From the NCBI GenBank assembly GCA_963776055.1, contig CAVZLD010000011.1, positions 434,001-498,000 on the forward strand: 64,000 nucleotides of DNA, given 5' to 3'. The notes below the pieces were generated by a model, which worked only from the letters and a program-made list of their open reading frames with translations, had not been told where the DNA came from and did no database searches. Every line of letters begins with the position of its first letter. Within the stretch, counting starts at the first letter, position 1. The position numbers and the translations under genes were made by a program. Of the stretch, positions 10,840-20,700 are shown piece after piece. This DNA comes from CAVZLD01 sp963776055. Lineage in GTDB: Bacteria; Planctomycetota; Planctomycetia; Pirellulales; Pirellulaceae.

Positions 10840-11868
10840 ATGGAGAAAATTGCGCGAAACCGAAATGCCATTCTGCATGTGCTGGAGCATGCCACGGACC
10901 CGGTCAACTCCGCACGACTTTCCGAAGGCCTCCGCGCGAATGGTGTCCATTTGAGCGAGCGGACGGTGCGGCTGTACTTGAGCCAACTGGATGCGGAAGG
11001 GCTGACGGCGGCGCACGGAAGACGAGGGCGGGTCATCACCGCCAAGGGGCGCGAAGAACTCCGCGCCATTCAGTCCCTCGAACGGGTCGGCTATCTTTCG
11101 GCCAAGATCGACCAGATGACCTATGCCATGACCTTTGATCTGGCAACCCGCACGGGCGAAGTCGTCGTGAACACGTCGATGGTCAGTCCGCAACACTTGG
11201 CTCGCTGCCTTGACGAGGTCTGCCGTGTGTTCGCCGGCGGATATGCGATGGGCAACCGAGTCGCCCTCCTGGGGCCGGGGGAGACGGTCGGCAACTTGAC
11301 GGTCCCAACCGACAAGGTCGGCTTCTGCACGGTCTGCTCGATCACGCTGAACGGTGTCCTCCTAAAACACGGCGTGCCAACGACCTCTCGTTTCGGCGGC
11401 TTGCTGCAATTGCGCGACGGCAAACCGCTGCGTTTTGTGGAGATGATTCACTACGACGGGACAACGATCGATCCGTTGGAGGTCTTCATTCGCAGCGGCA
11501 TGACGGACTATATGGGAGCGATTCGAGACGGCACCGGGTTGATTGGCGCCAGTTTTCGCGAGATGCCCGAGGACAGTCGAAAGATTGTGCTTCAGTTGGC
11601 AGACCGACTGTCCGCCGTCGGACTGGGGGCCTTCGTGGAGGTGGGCTTGCCGGGACAACCGGTCCTGGGTCTTCCGAGCAGTCCAGGACGGATCGGATCG
11701 GTGGTGATTGGAGGTCTGAACCCCATTGCCATCTTGGAGGAGATGGGCTATCCCGTCTCTTCTCGCGCCCTTTCCGGTCTGTTCGACTACAGCCGGATGC
11801 TCACTTACGAAGAATTGCCCGATGCGCTGAGCCGCTTTCTGAACGTTCCCGCGCGTTCAAGGAACTGA
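10840..11868 (+). CDS. NrpR-family (DUF128) winged-helix transcriptional regulator
   Basis: A 342-residue regulator. Residues 1-70 form a winged helix (NRNAILHVLEHA, then SERTVRLYLSQLDAEGLT), followed by one NrpR/DUF128 domain (about 80-335) with the glycine-rich segments VALLGPGETVG and GLNPIAILEEMGYPV. In methanogens NrpR represses nitrogen genes and is released by 2-oxoglutarate; the archaeal forms often have two such domains. The ATG at 10840 has an excellent GGGAGGA site 9 bases upstream, so an in-frame start at 10693 is rejected. Divergence from a glutamate-synthase-like gene and the palindrome between them support a nitrogen-control role and probable autoregulation. Confidence 0.85.
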   Translation: MEKIARNRNAILHVLEHATDPVNSARLSEGLRANGVHLSERTVRLYLSQLDAEGLTAAHGRRGRVITAKGREELRAIQSLERVGYLSAKIDQMTYAMTFDLATRTGEVVVNTSMVSPQHLARCLDEVCRVFAGGYAMGNRVALLGPGETVGNLTVPTDKVGFCTVCSITLNGVLLKHGVPTTSRFGGLLQLRDGKPLRFVEMIHYDGTTIDPLEVFIRSGMTDYMGAIRDGTGLIGASFREMPEDSRKIVLQLADRLSAVGLGAFVEVGLPGQPVLGLPSSPGRIGSVVIGGLNPIAILEEMGYPVSSRALSGLFDYSRMLTYEELPDALSRFLNVPARSRN

Positions 11869-12006
11869 ACCGTCAAATCGATCGAGTGGCCCGGCAACTG
11901 ATTGACCCGCTCAAGGTGCCACCTTACGCTGTGTAACGGCGCGGAGGTTCGTCCGAACCCGCTCGGCGCCACCTCGATCGGCACACCTTTTGAGCGGAGG
12001 GAATTA

Positions 12007-13236
12007 ATGAATACAGCTTCGAGCTCTTCTCGGGAAGCAAGTCTCGCAAAGGCCATGCTACGGATCGCGTGCAGCATGCTTCTTCTCGGATGGCTGAGCC
12101 CCGCGTGGGCGGCCATGCCCATTTCGTCTCTCTACAACACGGGAGTGAATGACGCCGGCGTGGCTCTCGGCGATTCGGTCGACGATCCGCACTACTCGAT
12201 TGTCATCAGTCCGCTCGGCGCCGTGCCAGACGAAACCGTTCCCGACGACGGGTTTCCCATCCCGCCCTGGTTGGCGAACACCGAGGGATCGCGGTGGATC
12301 AGTCCGGTGGATCCGGGCAATGACGCGAATGGCGAACCCGGTCTGTATGCCTACGAAACAACATTCGATCTGACGGGAATGGATCCTCAGAACGCCTCGA
12401 TCTCCGGATGGTGGGCGACGGATGACTCAGGCCCCGCTCTGCTGCTCAATGATGTTGCCATCCCGGCGGCCGCGACACAAGGATTCGGGGCAACCTCCTG
12501 GTTCGGCTTGAACTCCGCCTCCGCGCAGGCGGCGGGCGCCACGTTGCTGGATGGTGTCAACACGTTGACATTCCAGGTAGAAAACGGCGGCGATGCTCCC
12601 GGTCCCACGGGACTGCGTGTCGACCGCACGTATGGTCGGGCGGCCCCGTTGGGCACGGTCCCGATTCCGGGATTGTTCAACACGGGCGTCGACGAAATGG
12701 GGGTGCCGCTGGCTGATGGGGTCGCTGACCCACACTACGTCATGACGATTGCGCCTGACGGAACGCCTTCGCCGGCAACGGCGATCGCTTCGCCGCCCTC
12801 TCCGCCGTGGATCCAGCAAACCGGCTCCTCGCGGTGGATCGCTCCGAATGATCCGGGGGCTGTGGCCGACCCGGGGCCGTACGCTTTCGAGACGACGTTC
12901 GATCTAAGCGGCATGGATGCAGCTAGCACCGTGATCACCGGTCTTTGGTCGGTCGACAACGCGGGATCGGAAATACTGCTCAACGGAGAACCGACCGGGA
13001 ACGCCCAAGTCGGGAGCTTTGTCGAACTGACCCCGTTTAGTATCTCAGTGGCCGAAGGCGACACATTCCTCGAAGGGCTGAATACGCTGACCTTCGTGAT
13101 GGAAAACTTTGGGCCAGATCCCAACCCGGTCGGCTTCCGTGTGGAGGCGATGGTCGCTCACGCTGTACCCGAGCCGAGTTCGTTGGGCCTGCTGTTGCTG
13201 GGGGGACTGCTGCTGTTGTCGCGGCGACGACGGTAG
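12007..13236 (+). CDS. PEP-CTERM secreted protein with two tandem homologous domains
   Basis: A 409-residue extracellular protein. After an N-terminal signal (MLLLGWLSPAWA) come two copies of one domain of about 180 residues. Each copy opens with a xNTGV..G..L.DG..DPHY pattern and later has SRWI.P.DPG and YE/FETTFDL.GMD. The C-terminus VPEPSSLG, a hydrophobic span and RRRR is a PEP-CTERM sorting tag, which implies an exosortase elsewhere in the genome. The ATG follows a GGAGG-type site at about 11996. The domain itself is not recognised; the internal duplication is visible by eye. A role in the extracellular matrix is inferred from the tag only. Confidence 0.85.
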   Translation: MNTASSSSREASLAKAMLRIACSMLLLGWLSPAWAAMPISSLYNTGVNDAGVALGDSVDDPHYSIVISPLGAVPDETVPDDGFPIPPWLANTEGSRWISPVDPGNDANGEPGLYAYETTFDLTGMDPQNASISGWWATDDSGPALLLNDVAIPAAATQGFGATSWFGLNSASAQAAGATLLDGVNTLTFQVENGGDAPGPTGLRVDRTYGRAAPLGTVPIPGLFNTGVDEMGVPLADGVADPHYVMTIAPDGTPSPATAIASPPSPPWIQQTGSSRWIAPNDPGAVADPGPYAFETTFDLSGMDAASTVITGLWSVDNAGSEILLNGEPTGNAQVGSFVELTPFSISVAEGDTFLEGLNTLTFVMENFGPDPNPVGFRVEAMVAHAVPEPSSLGLLLLGGLLLLSRRRR

Positions 13237-13458
13237 CGTGGATGGGCGATTTCGGTCGCCGCGGACGCCGAACCCAGCGTCCGGCCAAATTCGAATCTGA
13301 CCTTTTGGCGCTCCGGTGCCCCGCCATTCCACGGGGTCATCGGAGCTTTTCTTTTCGCCTCGTCCGATCGGTCTTGATCCAGGGCGCATCGGCCGTCAAA
13401 CTGACCCAGCCTTGCGAAGGAATCTCGTTTGCATCCAGCACGAGCAGGAGGCTGGGCC

Positions 13459-14295
13459 TTGGATCTGCAGCGCCTCAAACAGACGCTCCTGGGGACCCCT
13501 TGGGGTCATTCGTTGCTGCGAGGGCGTCAACTGCGAGAGCTCTGGGAGATGATGCGCACCAACCCAGAGCGTGGCGGAACGATCTGCCAGGACGCCTGTG
13601 CCATGCTGTTGCTATCGCGATTGTGCCAACCGTCGGCAGCCTTCGTGGATGTGGGAGCTCACATCGGATCGGTCGTCGCTCAGGTCCGACAACGCCATCC
13701 GCACCTGAAGATCATCGCGATCGAGGCGGACCCTGACAAGGCAGCCCGACTTGGTCAACAATTCAGTCACGTCGAAGTCCATCAGTGCGCCGTCGGCGAA
13801 ACAGATGGCGAAGTTCCTTTCTATCTCCATACTCGACAGCCCGGCTACAGTTCGTTGCTGCTCCGCAACGGATCCCCTGCGGATGTTCGCGAAATCCGCG
13901 TACCGATGCGTCGTCTCGACACTCTTCTGCCGCCATCGCTGTCGGTGGAAGTGATCAAGATCGACGTGGAAGGAGCCGAGCTGGGCGTGCTTCGAGGGGC
14001 ACCCGACCTAATCGCTCGTGAACGGCCCGTAGTACTGTTCGAAAGTGGCCATCAAGGCAAGGGACGCTTGGCCGACCGGGTCTCCGATCTGTTCACTTGG
14101 TTTGCGACTCGCAACTATGAAATCCTGGTACCGAATCGAGTGCCCCATGACGGACCGCCGTTGAGCTGCGAGGGCTTTCTCGAATCTCACATTTACCCGT
14201 TTCGAACTCTCAATTACTTCGCGATTCCCGCCGAGCGACGCGTCGAAATCCGTGAACGAGCCCGGTCCACGTTGGGAATCGCGGTCAAGCGTTAG
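13459..14295 (+). CDS. FkbM family methyltransferase
   Basis: A 278-residue SAM-dependent methyltransferase of the FkbM family. The SAM-binding motif I is FVDVGAHIGSV (near residue 60), with IEADPDKA at the end of strand two and VIKIDVEGAELGVLRGA as the typical FkbM motif. Members methylate hydroxyl groups on polysaccharides or natural products; the substrate is unknown. A TTG start at 13459 is chosen because an AGGAGG site lies 7 bases upstream; a TTG at 13429 has none. The LapA-like gene follows about 50 bases later. Confidence 0.85.
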   Translation: MDLQRLKQTLLGTPWGHSLLRGRQLRELWEMMRTNPERGGTICQDACAMLLLSRLCQPSAAFVDVGAHIGSVVAQVRQRHPHLKIIAIEADPDKAARLGQQFSHVEVHQCAVGETDGEVPFYLHTRQPGYSSLLLRNGSPADVREIRVPMRRLDTLLPPSLSVEVIKIDVEGAELGVLRGAPDLIARERPVVLFESGHQGKGRLADRVSDLFTWFATRNYEILVPNRVPHDGPPLSCEGFLESHIYPFRTLNYFAIPAERRVEIRERARSTLGIAVKR

Positions 14296-14347
14296 GCCGG
14301 CGCGAGAGATCGCCGTAAGCCAAATGCCCGAAACCCCGGGAGACCGT

Positions 14348-14551
14348 ATGATGCGTTACATCACCGGCACATTCGCCGTCCTGCTGCTGATTCTCGTCGT
14401 GGCGTTCGCAATTCAGAATCTGGCGACGACGGAAGTGTCGTTTCTCTTCTGGTCTGCGAATATTTCCAAAATCTTCCTGATTCTTGGAACGTACGTACTC
14501 GGCATGCTCTCCGGCTGGGGGCTGGTAGAACTAGTCAAACGGTTCTTCTGA
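14348..14551 (+). CDS. LapA-domain (DUF1049) small membrane protein
   Basis: A 67-residue protein with two predicted membrane helices (about 5-25 and 40-60). The segment AFAIQNLATTEVSFLFWSANISK is typical of LapA/DUF1049 proteins, which are linked to lipopolysaccharide assembly in proteobacteria. The first of two adjacent ATGs at 14348 has a GGGAG site. It may be co-transcribed with the FkbM methyltransferase. The function in planctomycetes is not established. Confidence 0.75.
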   Translation: MMRYITGTFAVLLLILVVAFAIQNLATTEVSFLFWSANISKIFLILGTYVLGMLSGWGLVELVKRFF

Positions 14552-14952
14552 CGCGTGCCTGCACCGGCTGATACAGAATCGCCGTGACGCGTGATGCTCA
14601 GGAAGTTCTTCCAGAAGGCTGGGAAGACCGCCCGTCGAATCGCCGCAGAACACGAGTGCTTTGCCACCGCCTGATGCTGGGACTGGGTGGCACGGGCTCT
14701 GCCCCTTGCAGTATCCACACGGCCTCGGCCACCGCCGTGCCAACAAGTGCTGAGCAGTACGCAGCTTCCCCCAAGACGCCCAAGCTTCGCCTTTGCGAGA
14801 TTACTCCGGGTGGTTACCATGGTCGCCAACAGATCGGACGGAGACCTGCTCGCGCCCCCACGGAAGGCGCGTGGATGGGGTTTTTCACCAGGGCTTCGAA
14901 CACCGGACACCGTCCGATGGGATCACGAACAGGAAGCAAAGTGAGGTGATGG
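14552..14952. other. No gene recognised; short inverted repeats
   Basis: About 400 bases without a convincing gene. TGCCACC (14662-14668) pairs with GGTGGCA (14686-14692), and TGGCACGG (14688-14695) pairs with CCGTGCCA (14735-14742), so alternative hairpins are possible. Open frames here have no recognisable motifs or ribosome-binding sites. Confidence 0.4.
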
Positions 14953-15945
14953 ATGAACACACGGAAGACACGCATCGGGAGTATCATCCTACTGGCGTTG
15001 GGAATCGCTTGCGTTCCGGCGCAGAGCGCGGAGCAGCGAGTCGTTCTGCAGCCCACCGCGGAATATTACTGCCCGGATCAGCCGATGGATGGCACACTGA
15101 AACTGACCGGTGCCGGGACGATGGGACAGCTTGCCGCTCTCTGGGCACACCGGTTCGAGAAGTTACATCCGGACGTTGAAATTCAAATCGCGTGTCACGG
15201 ATCGGAAACGGCTCTTTCCGAATTAGCCAAGGAGGGTTCGAGCATCGGTATGCTCAGCCGCGCCGTGACGGAGGAGGAACGAGAACGGTTCGAACAGTCG
15301 CTCGGCACTCGCTTGGCCGTCATTGAAGTGGGGCATGATGTGTTGGCGGTCGTCGTGCATCCGGATAACCCGGTCGCTCCCTTCTCGCGCGAACAAGGGA
15401 GCGCGTTTCTGGCACGTTCCGCGAACGCCGGCACCGTGAGCACTTGGGCTGACCTCGGCACATCCGGTGACTGGGCCTCGGTACCGATTTCCCTGCACGG
15501 TTACAACGAGAGATCCGGAACACGAACGTTCTTGCGTCAGTTCCTGATGGCGCAGGAGACCCAGCAGCCAATTCAAACCCATCCGAGCCACGCCGCCCTC
15601 GTCGAGGCAATCGCGAAGGATCGGGGTGGCATCGGCATCGTCAGTCTTTCGCGGGTCCGACCGGATGAAGTCCGCGTCGTGGCCATCGCCGGGCCCGATG
15701 GCGAGGCGATTCTGCCGACGGATGATCGCGCGGTCGCGGAAGGCAGATACCCACTCGTGCGGCCCTTGGTTCTAGCTATTCCAATGTCCGGTGACGCGCT
15801 GCAGGAACCACTGCGAGCAGAATTCGTGAAATATGTTCTCAGTCGAGATGGACAAGCAGATGTCGCGAAAGATGGATTTCTTCCGCTTCATCACGGCGAC
15901 TTGATCATGCAACGAGACCGACTGGGCTGGAATTCGGTGAAATGA
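14953..15945 (+). CDS. PstS-like phosphate/anion-binding periplasmic protein
   Basis: A 330-residue substrate-binding protein of the PBP-like (PstS) superfamily. A signal peptide ends near residue 26 (QSAEQ). The ligand-site segments LTGAGTMGQL, GSETALSELAKEGSSIGMLSR and NERSGTRTFLRQ match the phosphate-binding fold. No transporter permease or ATPase follows, so it may act alone as a phosphate sensor or scavenger. The ATG has a GAGGTG site. The next gene starts 7 bases after the stop, suggesting an operon. Confidence 0.8.
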   Translation: MNTRKTRIGSIILLALGIACVPAQSAEQRVVLQPTAEYYCPDQPMDGTLKLTGAGTMGQLAALWAHRFEKLHPDVEIQIACHGSETALSELAKEGSSIGMLSRAVTEEERERFEQSLGTRLAVIEVGHDVLAVVVHPDNPVAPFSREQGSAFLARSANAGTVSTWADLGTSGDWASVPISLHGYNERSGTRTFLRQFLMAQETQQPIQTHPSHAALVEAIAKDRGGIGIVSLSRVRPDEVRVVAIAGPDGEAILPTDDRAVAEGRYPLVRPLVLAIPMSGDALQEPLRAEFVKYVLSRDGQADVAKDGFLPLHHGDLIMQRDRLGWNSVK

Positions 15946-15952
15946 GGTAAAT

Positions 15953-17095
15953 ATGATTTGTCATCGAAGTGAATATCGACACCTTCTTATTCACGGTCTG
16001 CGTTGTGCGACGTCCCTTGGCCTGATCGGCCTGATCGCGGCCGTGGGCGCGGCGCAGAACACCCTCGTTCAAACGAGTCGCGTTCCGCCGGGCGGTTACG
16101 TCCTCGGAATTATCGGTCAGAACACGACATCGGGGCTGCAAATCTCGCAGGTCTTTCCCGATTCGGTGGCGCAGCGGGCCGGCTTGGAAGCGGGCGATGT
16201 GATTGCGGCCGTGGCGGGACAGAAAATCGGCTACGTGAATGGAAGACTGGTCGACATCGCGAATGAACTCGTTCGGAGTGTGGACGCGCAGGGACGAGTA
16301 ATGACGCTGGTCCAGGACTTTCGCACTCGCCAACTCGTCAACATACCACTGCAGTTTCCGATCCGGAGCGAGATCGGACGCATGATCTCGGGGCGAGTCA
16401 ACACGCAGACACCGTTCGTACTGACGTCGACCATGATTCTGTCGGTGCGTCTGTTAGACGTGACCTATCCGCAGTGGACGGACGTCGTCGTTGGCGAACA
16501 GACGATGGCCGGGCCGTTCCAGCTGCCAGCGACCTATCAGTTGCTGGCCCTTCCGCAAAATCTCAAGGCGGATCATCGCTACGCCTTGGACGCTCGCGTA
16601 TTGGATCGCGGCAGCCAGGTTCTCGGCACACCGGCTCCCGTGCCGGTCACGATCAGCCAAACCGGGCTCTCCGTAGATCTTCTGCTGCAGGGGTCCGTGA
16701 CACAACTCCCGCCGCTTCTGCCACCACCGGCGATCACCCCACCGCCATCCAGCGGGTTCCCGCCCCCGTCGAATCCCCTGCCTTACGACCATATCACCGA
16801 CACCTTTGTCAAGCTCTTGGGCCGTGCCCCCAGCAGCGCGAGCTCTCCACATGGCAGGGCCATCTCAATCGTGGCGGTTCGATCCGCGATGTGCGCGTGG
16901 CGATCCTCAGTAGTAGCGAGTATTACGATCGCTACCGCAATGATCCGCAGCAGTACATTGTCGGGTGTGTACACGTCGCTGTATGGTGTTGCGCCCTCTC
17001 CGCAACAACGGCAGGCACTCAGCCAAAACCTGCTCGATCAGGGAGGTGTCCGACATCGCGTCGTGGAAGAGATGGTCGCCCAAGCGGGGATGTGA
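15953..17095 (+). CDS. Secreted PDZ, YbaY/YscW-like and DUF4214-like protein (paired frame breaks)
   Basis: A signal sequence is followed by a PDZ domain (GYVLGIIGQN, then GLEAGDVIAAVAGQKI, about residues 45-120). Next comes a YbaY/YscW-like beta domain (VRLLDVTYPQWTD to VLDRGSQVLGTPAPVPVTI), then a proline-rich linker. The last part, about 60 residues, resembles DUF4214 modules found in extracellular proteins. Between about 16830 and 16965 the plausible sequence (QQRELSTWQGHLNRGG, SSSEYYDRYRNDP) is in another frame. A lost C and a gained T there cancel out, so the stop at 17095 is retained. It probably shares a transcript with the PstS-like gene and ends at a strong terminator. Confidence 0.65.
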   Translation: MICHRSEYRHLLIHGLRCATSLGLIGLIAAVGAAQNTLVQTSRVPPGGYVLGIIGQNTTSGLQISQVFPDSVAQRAGLEAGDVIAAVAGQKIGYVNGRLVDIANELVRSVDAQGRVMTLVQDFRTRQLVNIPLQFPIRSEIGRMISGRVNTQTPFVLTSTMILSVRLLDVTYPQWTDVVVGEQTMAGPFQLPATYQLLALPQNLKADHRYALDARVLDRGSQVLGTPAPVPVTISQTGLSVDLLLQGSVTQLPPLLPPPAITPPPSSGFPPPSNPLPYDHITDTFVKLLGRAPSSASSPHGRAISIVAVRSAMCAWRSSVVASITIATAMIRSSTLSGVYTSLYGVAPSPQQRQALSQNLLDQGGVRHRVVEEMVAQAGM

Positions 17096-17113
17096 CCCCT
17101 GCTTCTGAGAAAG

Positions 17114-17153
17114 AACGAAACACGCGCCCGGAGCATCGGGCGCGTGTTTCGTT
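17114..17153 (+). terminator. Intrinsic terminator with 17-bp perfect stem
   Basis: AACGAAACACGCGCCCG pairs perfectly with CGGGCGCGTGTTTCGTT across a GAGCAT loop, followed by TTTTC at 17152-17156. It starts about 20 bases after the PDZ gene stop and separates it from the convergent DUF4870 gene. Confidence 0.85.
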
Positions 17154-17256
17154 TTCAGCCTGACGACAATCTCCGACAAGAAACTCCTCGGACATCGTGG
17201 CAAGGAACACGGCGTTATTCGCGGCCGAAAGTTGTCGCCACGGGTGCGAAATGCTT

Positions 17257-17610
17257 TCAAGTGACAATTCGCAGGCACATCGGGTACCGATAGAATTCTC
17301 CTTGGTTCGCCTTCACCGATGCGACTACCACACAAACGAAGTGAAAGATCGCCAGAACGAACATCAACGGTATCGTCAGAATCGCGCCGAACCCGAAGGT
17401 GACGATCGTAGCGACAATCAGCACCAGATAGTAAATCATCACCGAAATATTGAAATTCAGGGCCTCTTTTCCGTGCGCGTCGACCGTCGGCATCTCGTCC
17501 TTCTTGATCAGCCAAAAAACGAGCGGCCCCACAATGCTCCCGATACCATTCCCCAAGTATCCCAAGAGACCCGACAAATGGCAGATCATCGCCCAAGTAT
17601 TCGGCTGCAT
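17257..17610 (-). CDS. DUF4870 (Tic20-like) small membrane protein
   Basis: A 117-residue membrane protein with three predicted helices. The segments WAMICHLSGLLGYLGN, GPLVFWLIKKDEMPTVDAHGKEALNFNISV and IYYLVLIVATIVTFG are typical of DUF4870. Function is unknown. The start at 17610 matches the family N-terminus; 17637 is also possible. It lies downstream of the polyketide operon on the same strand, about 100 bases after its stop. Confidence 0.85.
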   Translation of the reverse strand: MQPNTWAMICHLSGLLGYLGNGIGSIVGPLVFWLIKKDEMPTVDAHGKEALNFNISVMIYYLVLIVATIVTFGFGAILTIPLMFVLAIFHFVCVVVASVKANQGEFYRYPMCLRIVT

Positions 17611-17710
17611 TCCAATCACCACCCTTTCTGTCGCCAAGCGAGCTGTTGGCGGAATGGACCTCCTACATCTTATTCGCCGGGGCGTAGCATTTCTTGCCGA
17701 AAAACTTGCC

Positions 17711-20700
17711 TTAGACAGACTGCTTGAGCTGTTCCAGCTCCTCGGCCGTGGCGGCGACCGTGCTGCGAATCTGTTCGGCCGAATGCTCGCTTGTGATGAA
17801 GAACCGCAAGCGTGCCGCCTTTTCCTCGACAGCCGGGTGCAGAATCGGTTGCACGTTGATCCCCCGTGCGTGCAACCGCCGGGAGAGCATCAGCGCAACC
17901 ATGGAATTGCCAATGATCACCGGCACGACGGGCGTATTATTGCTAGTGCCGGTGTCCAGGCCCCGCTGTTTGGCCAGCTTGAGGAACAAGGACGAATTCT
18001 CGATACACCGCTGCACAATTTCCGGATGTTGTTCGACCCGGCGAATGGCTGCCAGGGCGGCCGCGGCATTGGGCGGTGAGAGGCCGACGCTATACACAAA
18101 CCCTGGGGCGGTGTATTTCAGGTACATCACGAGTTCTTTGCAGCCGGCAATGTAGCCGCCGCAACTGCCGAATGACTTGCTGAGTGTTCCCATCAACAGA
18201 TCGACCTGGTCGGCCCGCATCCCAAAATGCTCGACAATCCCGTGGCCGGTCGCGCCCAGCGTACCGATTGAATGAGCCTCGTCGACGAAGAGCATGGCCT
18301 TATATCGATCCCGCAAATCGACGAAACGCGGCAGGTCCGGGTAATCGCCGTCCATGCTATAGACGCCCTCGACGACGATCATTACTCGGCCGTAATTGCC
18401 ACGCATTTCGCGCAACATCTTTTCGCAGGCTTCAAAATCGTTGTGCGGAAACGCACGCCGTTGGGACTCCGACAACAGACAGCCTTGGATAATACTGTTG
18501 TGCGATAGTTCATCGTGCAGAATCAGGTCCCTCGGCTTCAGCAGATGGCCGATCGTCGTTTCGTTCGTGGAATGCCCGCCCACGAACACGACGGCATCTT
18601 CCGCACCCAAGAAACGGGCGATGGCGGCCTCCAGTTCGCGGTGAATCGTCTTCTCCCCCGACACCACGCGGCTGGCCGAAACGCTCGTCCCGAACTGCTC
18701 AACCGCCTCCTTCGCCGCCGCACTGACCTCCGGCGCTCCGGAGCTCCCCAAGTAGTTGTAGCTGGCGAAGTTGATCATCTCGCGACCGTCGATCACGGTC
18801 GTGTCCGCCGTCACGCCTTCGTGCACGTCAAAAAAGGGATTTTCAATTCCGAGTGTCTGGAAGATGGTTAGCCGTTGCTGCAGGTCGCGAATTTCCGGAA
18901 ACTGGCGAATGTCATAGTCACCGGACTCGATTTCGTCGATCGACTTGGCCGGCGCCGAGGTCTCCGGCTCCGCCACTAACGGATCCGCTACTTGCGTTCC
19001 GGCGACGCCCAGTACATCTTCAACCGCTGCGCAGAGGTCACGAACCGATGTCTCCGCCGTAAATTGCTCCAGAGGAATCTCGATTCGAAGTGCGGCTTCA
19101 ATCGCATTCTTCAGCTCAACTCCCATTAGCGAGTCGAGTCCCATCTCGGCCAGTGGTTGCTCACGGTCAATCGCTGTTGGATTCGTGCCGAGGATCTTCC
19201 CCACTTGTCCCGCGACGATCTCCAGGACCAGGCGAGACTGTTCCGCCGGCCTCGCCTGGAGAATTTGCTGTCGTGCCTGCTGCATCTCGCGAGAGTCGGA
19301 CGGCGGCACAACTCGCGAAGTGAAACGCCGAGTGCCGCGAAGCGCGATCTCGCGCTGCTGATCCGGCACCCAGATCTCGCCAAACAAACTTGCTGCCGGA
19401 TCGGTATCGACCGGGTCCAGGTCGATGCGAGTGCACTTCCAACGCGGTAGTTCCGCCGCGATCATGCGTCCCAGACCCCACAACGCCGCCTCCGCCGGAA
19501 GCGCTTCCGCGCGATCCGCCAACGGTTCCTGCCCGCCTTGCGTCACGAAATACAGTTGCGGAGCCTGATCCGGCACCCGCTGGAGCGATTGCGTCAGGTA
19601 CAGGGCTGTTTCGCAAGCCGTCGGTATTGAAACAGCCGTCTCTTGCGGTGGTGTCTCGTCCGCCGGCGCCAGCAGAATGACTCCCTGCAGGGGCCGTTTA
19701 GCCGATAGTTTCAGCTCGGGCAGTAATCGATCGAACTGCTGCGGATCATCTCGTCGCAACGTAGCCTCGTCGTTGTTTCTCGAAGGCTCTTCGGACAGGC
19801 CCGCGACGACGCATTGCTGGGATCGCTCACGCAACTTCGCTGCCAAACCCTCTCGCAATGGCGAAGGAGAGCCGATCACGAGCCAGACCGGTTCCTGCTC
19901 GGAATCAGCCGACCGAGGCTTACCCAGCCGCGATGTCTCGCGCCAAACAACCGGAGGAAACCACTCCTTGGCCTCTCGCTCGAGTCGTTGCTGCAATTCG
20001 AATACACTGGCCGCCAGCCTGGGACTTCGGGCGATCTCTTTGGGCAGCGGGGCGGTGAGGTCGATCGTATCCGGTGCCCAACAACGAGAACGATGGAAGG
20101 GATAGGTGGGCAGATCCACTCGCCGGCGGGAATACCCCCGATCGAACCCGTTCCAATCGACACGCACGCCGGCTTCGAAAATCTCGCCCAAAGACTTGAG
20201 TAGTGTTTCCCAATCATCTCTGGCCACGACGGAGGCTCGATAGCCAGATTCGATCACGATCCTTGATGGTGGCGCAGACCCAAGGCGGTAAGCACTGGTT
20301 GCGGACCGATCTCCAGAAACAGGTTGGCTCCTTTCTTCTGCAGCAAGGTGATCGAGGAAACAAACTGAACTGGCCTGCGGAGATGCCGGCACCAGTACTC
20401 CGGCGTCTGCATCTCCGGCCCCGCAAATTCGCCGGTCAAGTTGGATGCGATCGGAAACTTCGGCGGGTGCAGCGCAACGCCAGAAAACATCGCCTCGAAC
20501 TCCGCCAGGATCGGATCCATCAGCGGCGAGTGGAACGCATGGGAGACCGTTAACCGAGTCGATCGCACCCGTTTCGCTCGCAGGGCTGCTTCGACACGAT
20601 CGATCGCTTCTCGACTTCCCGAAAGAACGGTCTGGCATGGACTGTTGTAGGCAGCGACCGCCAGTTCCTGCGGATAGGCTTCGACCAACGGCTGGACCAC

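Noticed and set aside
20214..20300. Programmed ribosomal frameshift in the polyketide synthase
   Set aside because: No slippery heptamer with a downstream pseudoknot is evident, and similar breaks occur in many unrelated genes.
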